From positions 1 through 64,000 of the forward strand of contig JANXYM010000002.1 of assembly GCA_025350045.1 (NCBI GenBank): a stretch of 64,000 nt of DNA, written 5' to 3'. This DNA comes from Methanomicrobiales archaeon. Lineage in GTDB: Archaea; Halobacteriota; Methanomicrobia; Methanomicrobiales; Methanospirillaceae. The position numbers were made by a program, and so were the translations under genes. Under the pieces are notes generated by a model, which made no database searches, had not been told where the DNA came from, and saw only the letters and a list, made by a program, of their open reading frames with translations. This document shows, one piece after another, positions 44,228 to 51,868 of the stretch (position 1 is its first letter; the number at the start of each line of letters is the position of its first letter).

Positions 44228-44827
44228 ATGGAGAGCCACAGGGTACAGGAAATGATGCGGCTGATGGCATCAAAGATCCGCACCATTGCAAACAATATTT
44301 CGGATGAAGATGTAGGAAAGTTCATTGCCGAACTGTTAAAGGCCAGGCGCATTTATGTGATTGGTGCAGGACGGTCAGGCCTTGTGGCAAAAGCCTTCGC
44401 CATGCGCCTCATGCATCTCGGGCTCCAGGCATACGTTGTCGGTGAGACCATAACGCCGGCACTGAACAAGGGAGACCTGATGGTCATCTTTTCCGGTTCC
44501 GGCAGGACAAAGACTGTGGCCGATCTCGCGGAAACAGCAAAAGAGATTGGCGGAAGAATCTGTCTCATTTCATCGAATGCCGATTCACGTATCGGCAAGA
44601 TTGCAGACTGTATAGTCATCATTGAGCATCACCGGGATTCTGTGGAAGATGATGCCGTGGAATTCGAGATCCGCCAGATGATGGGGGAGCACAAATCGTT
44701 TGCCCCGTTAGGAACATTGTTCGAGACGGTATCCATGATCTTTTCCGATGCCGTGGTCTCACGCCTCATGGAGATCACCAAGACTGATGAGAGTGCGCTC
44801 AAGAACCGCCATACCAATATCGAATAG
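44228..44827 (+). CDS. hxlB: 6-phospho-3-hexuloisomerase
   Basis: This SIS-domain isomerase of about 199 residues interconverts hexulose-6-phosphate and fructose-6-phosphate. In archaea it belongs to the ribulose-monophosphate route that makes ribulose-5-phosphate (PHI, partner of HPS). The sugar-phosphate site is in IYVIGAGRSGLVAKAFAMRL (about 42-61) and VIFSGSGRTKTV (about 86-97). The C-terminal FETVSMIFSDAVVSRLM helix is characteristic. GTG at 44216 is possible, but ATG 44228 has GTGGG eight bases upstream. It starts a three-gene run (hxlB, aminotransferase, M42 peptidase) on one strand with very short gaps. Confidence 0.93.
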   Translation: MESHRVQEMMRLMASKIRTIANNISDEDVGKFIAELLKARRIYVIGAGRSGLVAKAFAMRLMHLGLQAYVVGETITPALNKGDLMVIFSGSGRTKTVADLAETAKEIGGRICLISSNADSRIGKIADCIVIIEHHRDSVEDDAVEFEIRQMMGEHKSFAPLGTLFETVSMIFSDAVVSRLMEITKTDESALKNRHTNIE

Positions 44828-44836
44828 GAGAGAACG

Positions 44837-45943
44837 ATGAGCCTGAAATTTGCAGATCGGGTAAAAGATATTGAGATCTCGGGAATCCGACGCTTGTTTG
44901 AAGCAGCAGGTCCCGACTCCATCAACCTCGGACTCGGACAGCCCGATTTTGATACTCCGCAGCATATCAAGGATGCAGCAATACGCGCCATACAGGACGG
45001 AAAGACCGGGTATACCGGCAACAATGGAATCCCTGAGCTTCGCCGTGCTATCAGTGCGAAATTCAAAACCGAGAATCAGCTTTCCTATACACCGGAACAG
45101 ATCATAGTCACTGCCGGTGCCAGTGAAGCGCTCCATATCGTGATGCAGGCAATGGCCGGCAATGGCGACATCGTGCTCTGCCCGGATCCGGGATTTGTGT
45201 CCTATGCATCTCTCGCGATCCTGGCCGGGGCAACTCCGGTAGGTGTCCCGCTCACCAAAAATTTGCATATCGATGTGGAAAAGGCCAAGGAGCTGATGGA
45301 CGGGGCAAAACTTTTTGTCATAAACTCCCCGGGTAACCCGACAGGGGCAGTCGAAAGCAAGGAATCCATCAAAGCGCTTGTTGAATATGCGGATGATGCG
45401 GGTGTCACCATCATCTCGGATGAAGTGTACGAGCATTTCATTTACGGCAAGAAACACTGGAGTGCTGCCCAGTTTGGGGATAACGTAGTCACCATCAATG
45501 CGACCAGCAAGACCTATGCAATGACCGGCTGGCGTCTCGGCTATCTGGCGGCCTCGCCCGAGATCATCGGCCAGACCATCAAGGTGCACCAGTACTGCCA
45601 GGCCTGTGCCACATCCATCTCCCAGTATGCAGCAGTGGCGGCATATGAAGGTGACCAGCGTCCTGTTTTGGTTATGCGCGATGAATACCAGGCACGGCGT
45701 GATCTTTTCTGCAAGGGTTTGTCTGCGCTGGGTCTGGACTTCCCGCTTCCCGAAGGCGCATTCTATGCCTTTGTGCCGATGAAACCAGCACTTACCCAGA
45801 AGATCATCGATGCCGGGGTTGTTATTGTCCCGGGTTCTGCATTTGGGGTTAACAGGCAAGAATATGCCCGCATGAGTTATGCCACCTCGCGGGAGATGCT
45901 GGGGCGTGCCCTTGATAGGATCAAAAAGGCAACAGGTGAATAA
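44837..45943 (+). CDS. Class I/II PLP aminotransferase (aspartate aminotransferase-like)
   Basis: This 368-residue fold-type I PLP enzyme transfers amino groups between amino acids and 2-oxo acids, most likely aspartate or alanine. The PLP lysine is in NATSKTYAMTGWRLGY (about 222-237). The substrate-carboxylate arginine follows in the C-terminal part. SPGNPTGAV is the Asn loop and ISDEVYEHFIY is the Asp/Tyr pair. The start has AGGAGAG upstream. It is 9 bp after hxlB and 1 bp before the M42 peptidase gene. Confidence 0.92.
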   Translation: MSLKFADRVKDIEISGIRRLFEAAGPDSINLGLGQPDFDTPQHIKDAAIRAIQDGKTGYTGNNGIPELRRAISAKFKTENQLSYTPEQIIVTAGASEALHIVMQAMAGNGDIVLCPDPGFVSYASLAILAGATPVGVPLTKNLHIDVEKAKELMDGAKLFVINSPGNPTGAVESKESIKALVEYADDAGVTIISDEVYEHFIYGKKHWSAAQFGDNVVTINATSKTYAMTGWRLGYLAASPEIIGQTIKVHQYCQACATSISQYAAVAAYEGDQRPVLVMRDEYQARRDLFCKGLSALGLDFPLPEGAFYAFVPMKPALTQKIIDAGVVIVPGSAFGVNRQEYARMSYATSREMLGRALDRIKKATGE

Positions 45944-45944
45944 C

Positions 45945-46982
45945 ATGGTCAAAGAACTTTTACGCAAATTATCCAATGCCCACGGTGTTTCGGGCAGTGA
46001 AGGCAACGTTTATGCGCTCATCAAGAAAGAGCTCAAAGGGCATGTCGATGAGATCCGCGAGGATCCGATGGGCAACCTGATTGCGGTCAAGCATGGCAAC
46101 AAGTTCAAGGTGATGCTGGCAGCCCATATGGACGAGATTGGGCTCATGGTGAAGTACGTGGAGGAGAAGGGTTTCATCCGGTTCGTTGCTCTCGGCGGCT
46201 GGTATGGTCCAACGCTCTACAATCAGCGCGTAATTCTTCACGGGGCAAACGGCCCTGTTGTCGGTGTTATTGGCGGCAAACCCCCGCACATGATGGATGA
46301 CGAAGAGCGCAAGAAGGGAGTCAAAGTTGACGATCTCTTCATCGATATAGGCGCCACCAATCCCGATGAAGTCGATTATCTCGGTGTTGAAATTGGCACA
46401 CCGGTCACGATCGACCGCGAATTCTGCGAGCTGGCGAACTCCCGGGTTACCGGAAAGGCGTTTGACAACCGGGCCGGTGTTGCGATGCTGATAAAAACCC
46501 TAAAAGAGACCGATTCCCCGCTCACGATCTTCGGTGTCTTTACCGTACAGGAAGAAGTGGGCCTGAAAGGCGCACGCACCAGTGCCTATTCCCTCGATCC
46601 CGACTGTGCGATCGCCACCGATGTCACCATACCCGGCGATCACCCGGGCATCGAGATGAAGGATGCACCTGTCCTGATGGGCAAGGGTCCGGTCATCACG
46701 ATTGTTGACAGCAGCGGCAGGGGACTTATTGCCAACCGCAAGGTTGTCAGATGGCTCAAGGAAGCAGCGGACTCAAACTCGATTCCCGTGCAGATGGAAG
46801 TGGGCAGCGGCGGGACTACGGACGCAACTGCGATTCACCTGACCAAGGGAGGTATCCCGAGCACAACGATGAGTATCCCCTCGCGGTATATCCATTCACC
46901 GGTGGAAGTACTCGACTGCAATGATATTGAAGCCGGTGTGAAAATACTGGTTGCAGCACTGAAAAAGAAGCCGGTGTTGTAA
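45945..46982 (+). CDS. M42-family metallo-aminopeptidase
   Basis: This protein of about 345 residues is a dinuclear zinc aminopeptidase of the M42 (TET/glutamyl-aminopeptidase) family, cytosolic and self-assembling into dodecamers. Zinc ligand segments are AAHMDEIG (about 61-68), FDNRAGV (about 172-178) and the catalytic EEVG (about 203-206); ATDVTIPGDHPG supplies the next ligand. The frame is open to 45879, but ATG 45945 follows AGGTGA and sits 1 bp after the aminotransferase stop. It likely degrades peptides released by the proteasome. Confidence 0.93.
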   Translation: MVKELLRKLSNAHGVSGSEGNVYALIKKELKGHVDEIREDPMGNLIAVKHGNKFKVMLAAHMDEIGLMVKYVEEKGFIRFVALGGWYGPTLYNQRVILHGANGPVVGVIGGKPPHMMDDEERKKGVKVDDLFIDIGATNPDEVDYLGVEIGTPVTIDREFCELANSRVTGKAFDNRAGVAMLIKTLKETDSPLTIFGVFTVQEEVGLKGARTSAYSLDPDCAIATDVTIPGDHPGIEMKDAPVLMGKGPVITIVDSSGRGLIANRKVVRWLKEAADSNSIPVQMEVGSGGTTDATAIHLTKGGIPSTTMSIPSRYIHSPVEVLDCNDIEAGVKILVAALKKKPVL

Positions 46983-47289
46983 TTTTTTGTTCTTTTTTTA
47001 CATTTTTTTGAAAAATTTAAGACATAAAGGTTTACGGTAGTATTTTGACCCTCCTGATATTTTCCCGGAGACAAAGAACGTTCCATTCTGCCATGGTCGT
47101 TCCGGCACAGGGTGATAATGCTCAATTACGTTCCGGCAAACTATTTCCGGGTGAATATTGGACCAGCGACCGGAACGTACGCACCCTGTGCCGTAACTTC
47201 TGAAAATACCAAAATGCTTTTTTTATTCGTTTTTAACAAGATTTTAAAAAAAATCTACGCTCCCTGTGACGTCTAAAACAAAAAAAACA
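46983..47289. other. Intergenic region with strong inverted repeats
   Basis: T-rich DNA directly follows the peptidase stop codon and could act as terminator. The rest is dominated by the nested inverted repeat at 47099-47197. No gene is seen. Confidence 0.6.
47099..47197. ncRNA. Nested inverted repeat, candidate structured RNA
   Basis: The outer arms GTTCCGGCACAGGGTG (47099-47114) and CACCCTGTGCCGTAAC (47182-47197) pair at 15 of 16 positions. Inside them ACGTTCCGG (47128-47136) pairs perfectly with CCGGAACGT (47170-47178), leaving a 33-base loop. Two stacked stems of such length in non-coding DNA point to a folded RNA, or to a large DNA palindrome. Neither strand nor promoter is clear. A possible 5' relation with the divergent tRNA-Arg gene is not obvious. 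Confidence 0.4.
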
Positions 47290-47361
47290 CGCCTCGGCCG
47301 GGACTTGAACCCGGGTCAAAAGCTCCGGAGGCTTCTAGGATGTCCGCTACCCTACCGAGGC
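47290..47361 (-). tRNA. tRNA-Arg (anticodon CCG)
   Basis: Read on the minus strand the 72-base gene folds as a full cloverleaf. The acceptor is GCCTCGG/CCGAGGC, the D stem GGGT/ATCC and the anticodon stem GAAGC/GCTTT with loop CTCCGGA (anticodon CCG, reading CGG). The T arm is CCGGG-TTCAAGT-CCCGG, and the discriminator is G. CCA is not encoded. A TATA-like element lies on the minus strand at 47394-47400, about 33 bp upstream. Confidence 0.95.
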
Positions 47362-47422
47362 ACTAATTTACCTACTTAATCTCACCGCCACCCATATAAA
47401 TGCGAAGGATGGTTGGGAGGAA

Positions 47423-48451
47423 TCAGACTTTTTTTGTGTGATACATATGCCAGATCCTGCAGGCACCTTCATGGCTGACCATGCAGGGACCGACAGGATT
47501 TCTCGGCGTGCAGACCTTGGCGTAGAGCTTGCAGTCTTCCGGCGTTGCTATCCCACGCAGCACCTTGTCGCAGACGCAGGCAGAGTGTTTGCTGATGTGT
47601 TTGAAGACAATATCGAATTTCTTTTGTGCATCGTACTGTTCGAATTCATTTTTAAGCCTGAGCCCGGAACCGGGAATTACCGGGAACCCCCGCCATTCCA
47701 CGTCAGAAATCTCAAAGACTTCATACATCACTTTTTTGGCTTTTACATTGCCCTCGCGTGACACCGCTCTCGGGTATGCATTGTCGACCCTGTGCGTCCC
47801 CTCTTTTACCTGTTTTACCAGCATGAGCAGCCCGAGCAGGATATCTTCCGGTTCAAAACCGGCAACCACCTGGGGTACCGGAAACTGCTCGTAATCTTCG
47901 TATCCCATGATGGTGCAGACATGTCCCGGAAGCATGAACCCCTGCAATTTTGCTTCGCCCTGTTCCAGCAGCCATTTCATGGCAGGAGGAACAATGCGAT
48001 GGCAGGAAAGTATGGAGAAATTTTTCGGAGGCCGTACGAGTATGGTTGCTGCAACCGTGGGTGCAGTCGTCTCAAATCCCACAGAGATAAATACCACATC
48101 TTTATCTGTTTTCTGTGCAATCTCCACTGCTTTATGGACCCCCTGGACCACCCGGACATCCCCTCCGCAGGACTCCAGTGAGCCCCTGGTTCCGGGAACC
48201 CGGAGAAGATCTCCATAAGTAGCGATGATGCAGTCCTTGTCAACAAGGTCGAGCGCCGCATCGATCTCACCCTGCGGGGTAATACAGACCGGGCATCCCG
48301 GGCCCATCACGATCTTCAATTGTTCGGGCAGGATACTGCGCAGACCGGACCGGGCAATCGATGCTTCATGAGTACCGCAGATATGCATGAAGGTCATATC
48401 CTGGTCTACTAACTCTGCAAGTGTCTTTGCGATATCAGTCCCCGTTGCCAT
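47423..48451 (-). CDS. hypD: Hydrogenase maturation protein HypD
   Basis: This 342-residue HypD, with HypC, supplies the scaffold on which the Fe(CN)2CO part of [NiFe]-hydrogenases is built; methanogen hydrogenases need it. Conserved pieces are FMHICGTHEASI (about 21-32), MGPGCPVCITP (about 49-59), CGGDVRVVQG and SVGFETTAPT, then LSCHRIVPPAM. The C-terminal cysteine-rich [4Fe-4S] region contains SACVCDKVLRG, EDCKLYAKVCTP and GPCMVSHEGACRIW. The length is close to normal (about 360). It lies alone, downstream of tRNA-Arg and divergent from mscS. Confidence 0.95.
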   Translation of the reverse strand: MATGTDIAKTLAELVDQDMTFMHICGTHEASIARSGLRSILPEQLKIVMGPGCPVCITPQGEIDAALDLVDKDCIIATYGDLLRVPGTRGSLESCGGDVRVVQGVHKAVEIAQKTDKDVVFISVGFETTAPTVAATILVRPPKNFSILSCHRIVPPAMKWLLEQGEAKLQGFMLPGHVCTIMGYEDYEQFPVPQVVAGFEPEDILLGLLMLVKQVKEGTHRVDNAYPRAVSREGNVKAKKVMYEVFEISDVEWRGFPVIPGSGLRLKNEFEQYDAQKKFDIVFKHISKHSACVCDKVLRGIATPEDCKLYAKVCTPRNPVGPCMVSHEGACRIWHMYHTKKV

Positions 48452-48510
48452 GTAATCTCATAATTATTTACCTTGAGTCACATAAGACTACGTACAAGGA
48501 GGCGTGAAGT

Positions 48511-49542
48511 ATGGATCTTAATTACATGTACGCAGCAGGAACGATTATTTTCGGGGTCCTGTTAGCCCTTATAGCCCGATGGGTTGTGGGATGGCTCAAA
48601 TCCCGGGCAGATGAGACGGAGACCCAGCTGGATGACATTATTGTTGCCGCGATCGGCACCCCTGTACAGGTTGCCATTGTTGTTATTGCAGTGTATTTTG
48701 CTATCAGTCGTTTCGGTATTCTGCCGGAAAACCTGCTATGGATCCTCGATCCACGGTATGTAACGGCATTTTATATCGTCATCATTGCCTGGATCCTCTC
48801 ATCATTCATCCATGACATCATGATGATTTACGGGCACAAACTTGCCTCATTATCTGATGGTGACTGGGACGACCGGCTGGTGGAGCTGCTTGTACTGGTC
48901 AGCAAATACGTGATCTGGTTTGTTGCACTCATGGCAATCCTGTCGGTCTTTGAAGTGAATATCACCCCATTCCTCGCTGGTGCAGGTATCGCCGGGCTGG
49001 CGGTCGCACTGGCTGCCCAGGACATCATATCCAATTTTTTTGGCGGTGCAATCATAACGGTTGACAAACCGTTCAAAGTTGGTGACCGTATCAAAGTGGA
49101 CACGTATTATGGAGATGTAATCAGTATCGGACCGAGAAGTACCCGCTTAAAAACACTGGATTACCAGATTGTGACAATACCCAACAACAAGATTACCACC
49201 AATATTGTCATAAATTATGCCGAACCGGATCAAAAACTCAGGATCTCCCTGCCGGTTACCGTGGCTTATGGCAGCGATCCCAAAAAAGTAAAAGAGATCC
49301 TCCTTGCCATCGCACAAAATACCATCAAAAAAACCGAATATCTTCTTGAAGAACCTGCACCCAAAGCATTTTTCCTGGAGTTCCAGGAATCCAGCCTGAA
49401 GTTTATCCTCTACGTATGGGCCCGGAAATACAATCTTCCCGATGAAGTAAAAGATGCAATTAACATCCAGATTGCGGAACGATTTGCCGCAGAAGGTATC
49501 GAGATCCCCTTCCCGCAGATGGAAGTACGGTTAAAAAAATAA
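48511..49542 (+). CDS. MscS-family mechanosensitive channel
   Basis: This 343-residue channel of the cytoplasmic membrane opens on osmotic down-shock. Hydrophobic segments lie near residues 7-28, 50-68, 80-97 and 122-142. The pore helix is TPFLAGAGIAGLAVALAAQD (about 150-170), followed by the MscS beta-domain hallmark ISNFFGGAIITVDKPFKVGD. The cytosolic vestibule follows. It is an MscS of the small/medium type, longer than E. coli MscS by about 55 residues. Divergent from hypD with about 60 bp between starts. Together with kup and trkH it is part of the osmotic equipment visible in the window. Confidence 0.92.
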   Translation: MDLNYMYAAGTIIFGVLLALIARWVVGWLKSRADETETQLDDIIVAAIGTPVQVAIVVIAVYFAISRFGILPENLLWILDPRYVTAFYIVIIAWILSSFIHDIMMIYGHKLASLSDGDWDDRLVELLVLVSKYVIWFVALMAILSVFEVNITPFLAGAGIAGLAVALAAQDIISNFFGGAIITVDKPFKVGDRIKVDTYYGDVISIGPRSTRLKTLDYQIVTIPNNKITTNIVINYAEPDQKLRISLPVTVAYGSDPKKVKEILLAIAQNTIKKTEYLLEEPAPKAFFLEFQESSLKFILYVWARKYNLPDEVKDAINIQIAERFAAEGIEIPFPQMEVRLKK

Positions 49543-49903
49543 CTCCCCTTTTTCCTGAATCCTTTGGAACAGCCATCATCCAACAGGGCTGTATCTTCAT
49601 TCGGGCTTTAGGATACTCCGATATCTGATTCAGCACATATGCGCGCTTTCCTAAGATGCCAGACGGAATTTTTTTTAAATTACTGACTGGATGATACCAA
49701 ATTCTCCATATCCTGTCAAAATGCATCGCTCCGGACATCGCAGATTTCCCGGGGTGACTCTGGCATGTGGTCAGATAGCGAATACCTGTTCGTGCGCTCT
49801 GTGCAACAGATTACCGGAATATTCCCTGTGAAATCTTAACCATTGGGGGGTATTTCCCTTTTCTTTCCACAATGTTTTATAGGAATGACTTACAACTTTG
49901 TTA
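49543..49903. other. Intergenic region leading to the tRNA-Thr promoter
   Basis: No gene is seen over about 360 bp. The last 40 bp carry the promoter of the tRNA-Thr transcript, with a TATA element TTTTATAG at 49875-49882. Confidence 0.6.
49875..49882 (+). promoter_or_regulatory. TATA box of the tRNA-Thr unit
   Basis: TTTTATAG lies 26 bp before base 49904, the usual distance to an archaeal transcription start. It would place the 5' end of the RNA exactly at the structured element 49904-49960. Confidence 0.6.
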
Positions 49904-49960
49904 GGCAATTCGCTTCAGTGGTCTAAAGGACCCAGCACGTCCTGACAAGCGCGATTGTGC
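49904..49960 (+). ncRNA. Structured RNA element 5' of tRNA-Thr
   Basis: GCAAT (49905-49909) pairs with ATTGT (49954-49958), CGCTT (49911-49915) with AAGCG (49947-49951), and CAG (49916-49918) with CTG (49942-49944). This gives a long hairpin with small internal loops and a 23-base apical region. It begins where the promoter predicts transcription to start and precedes tRNA-Thr by 24 bp. It could be a small RNA gene co-transcribed with the tRNA, or a processing leader. It lacks clear C/D or ACA boxes and is not itself a tRNA. Confidence 0.45.
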
Positions 49961-49984
49961 AATCAGCTGGATCTAAAAAAACAT

Positions 49985-50058
49985 GCCTATGTGACACAGC
50001 CCGGCAGTGTGCCTCCTTGGTAAGGAGGAAGTCCCGAGTTCAAATCTCGGCATAGGCT
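49985..50058 (+). tRNA. tRNA-Thr (anticodon GGT)
   Basis: A full cloverleaf of 74 bases is seen. The acceptor is GCCTATG/CATAGGC, the D stem ACAC/GTGT, and the anticodon stem CCTCC/GGAGG with loop TTGGTAA (anticodon GGT, reading ACC). The T arm is CCGAG-TTCAAAT-CTCGG, and the discriminator is T. No intron and no encoded CCA. Confidence 0.95.
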
Positions 50059-50467
50059 CTTATTTTGTTTATGTTCTGTATTATACGGCAAGTGCGGGAT
50101 CACCGCACTATCATAATGAGCTCATCGTCGCTACTGAGGGTGAAGCGCTTTGCTATCATAGCATCATTCATGGAAGTTTCCTGCCCGAATACTATCTTGA
50201 TCTTTTCACGGATCCTGCAGAGCATCAGAGGACTGCATTTTTCCGGGGGTCTTGTCAGGATTTGCATAATAGAAAAAAGGCAAAAAGCAGTATATCAGCA
50301 ATAACCCTGCGGGTGGTGAAAGTGTCCTTTTATCCGGTAATCCCAAAAATGGGAATTTGGAGATATGAAAAACCAAAAGATTTTTGTGTATCGTACAACT
50401 CAGATGAAATTTTAACAATATGTACGTCCAACTAATTCCTGACAAATATCCGTTTATCAGGCGATGT
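50059..50467. other. Intergenic region, no clear gene
   Basis: About 400 bp between tRNA-Thr and the broken aminotransferase gene. A frame of about 140 codons exists on the plus strand (50007-50435), but it runs through the tRNA gene and has no recognisable product. The T-rich TTATTTTGTTTATGTTC just after the tRNA may end its transcript. Confidence 0.5.
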
Positions 50468-51690
50468 ATGAACTCCCCCAAAATCCCAAAAACCGGCACT
50501 GCAAAAAGAAAGTACATTTTTGCTTCGAGAATGGCAAAAACGCCAAAATCCTTTATCCGTGAGATACTCAAAGTTACTGAAAACCCGGATATCATCTCCT
50601 TTGCCGGGGGGCTTCCCAACCCTGCGCTCATCGATGTTGAAGGAATTGCCCGGGCCACAGCCTGTGTCCTGGCTGAAGATGGCCGGTCCGCTTTACAGTA
50701 TTCCACGACTGAAGGATATCTGCCGCTCCGCCAGTTTATCGCAGAACGGTATAGGAAAAGGCTGGGCTTATCGGTATCTCCTGCAGAGATCCTGATCACG
50801 AACGGGTCCCAGCAGTGTCTTGACCTTATTGGCAAGGTTTTTATCAATATGGGGACTCCATTGCCATAGAACGGCCCGGCTACTTAGGTGCAATCCAGGC
50901 ATTTTCTCTGTATGAACCGCTCTTTCATACGGTAAATCTTGACGACGATGGACCTGATACCGCTATGCTTCGTGAGGTCTGTCGTCACAACAGCATACGG
51001 TTGTTCTATGGGGTACCGAATTCCCAGAATCCTTCGGGAATCACTTACTCACTTGAACGACGAAAGGAGATCGCAGGTATCCTTGAAAAAACCGATGCCC
51101 TGTATATTGAAGATGATGCTTATGGGGAACTGAATTTCTCTGGCAACTCCCTGCCCTCTATGAGGAATTTTTTACCGGAACAGACTCTCATTACCGGTTC
51201 ATTTTCAAAAATACTTTCTCCGGGCATGCGACTGGGGTGGATTGTTGCCCCCCCGGAAATTATGGAGCAGATTGTCATTGCAAAGCAGGCATCGGACCTG
51301 CATTCCAATTATCTCTCACAACGAATTGCCTTTGAGTACCTTCAACAAGGAACCATCGAAATGCATATCAAAAAAATCCAGCTTGCGTACAAAAACCAGT
51401 GTGACTGTATGATCCGGATAATGGGCGAGACATTTCCTGAATCGGTTACCTATACCCGGCCGCATGGGGGGATGTTTGTCTGGGTTACCCTGCCGGATGG
51501 CTGTTCATCGATGAATATTTTTGAAGCTGCTTTAAAAGAACATATTGCCGTATTACCTGGTACACCCTTTTATGTTGACGGTGGCGGGAATAATACCCTG
51601 CGACTGAATTTCTCAAACTCCACTGATGTAAAGATCAGTGAGGGAATGAAGCGCCTTGCACAGGTTATCAAAAAACAGTGCAGGATATAA
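50468..51690 (+). pseudogene. PLP aminotransferase (LysN/2-aminoadipate type) with frameshift
   Basis: The first frame (50468-50869) encodes the N-terminal part of a fold-type I aminotransferase: FIREILK, ISFAGGLPNP, LQYSTTEGYLPLRQFI, ITNGSQQCLDLI. It stops at TAG after NMGTPLP. The other frame resumes as ...DSIAIERPGYLGAIQAF... and runs to 51690 with PNSQNPSG, IEDDAYGEL and the PLP lysine in GSFSKILSPGMRLGW. One extra G in the GGGG run at 50851-50854 would restore a single protein of about 407 residues. It is either a recent pseudogene or a sequencing error in a homopolymer. Relatives act on 2-aminoadipate or branched/aromatic amino acids. Confidence 0.8.
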
Positions 51691-51776
51691 TATTTTTTTT
51701 TAGATTATCCCCCGTTTTTTGTCCGGTATAAAAACAGGATTGATAAATCCCAGATGTACATATATTGTACCGGAAA

Positions 51777-51808
51777 GGGTATATGCCGCCTTTATAAAAC
51801 GTATACCC
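51777..51808 (+). promoter_or_regulatory. Inverted repeat bracketing the TATA box of the giant TPR gene
   Basis: GGGTATATG (51777-51785) and CGTATACCC (51800-51808) are inverted repeats matching at 8 of 9 positions. A TATA element TTTATAAA (51791-51798) sits between them. Transcription would start near 51823, about 45 bases before the ATG at 51869. A regulator bound here would block TBP/TFB access, so this is a good candidate operator. Confidence 0.5.
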
Positions 51809-51868
51809 CTAAGTACTGCCGCGTGAAAAACTAACATCCGATACTTATCGTGCGAGGTAAAAAAATAC

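Noticed and set aside
44759-46006. Long (415 codons) minus-strand frame opposite the aminotransferase
   Set aside because: It is the complement of a clear PLP aminotransferase gene; the length comes from codon bias of the real gene.
49904-49960. Second tRNA or split tRNA before tRNA-Thr
   Set aside because: There is no T-arm and no 7-bp acceptor pairing; the element folds as a single long hairpin instead.
50007-50435. 142-codon plus-strand frame after hypothetical start inside tRNA-Thr
   Set aside because: It runs through the tRNA gene and its translation resembles no protein.
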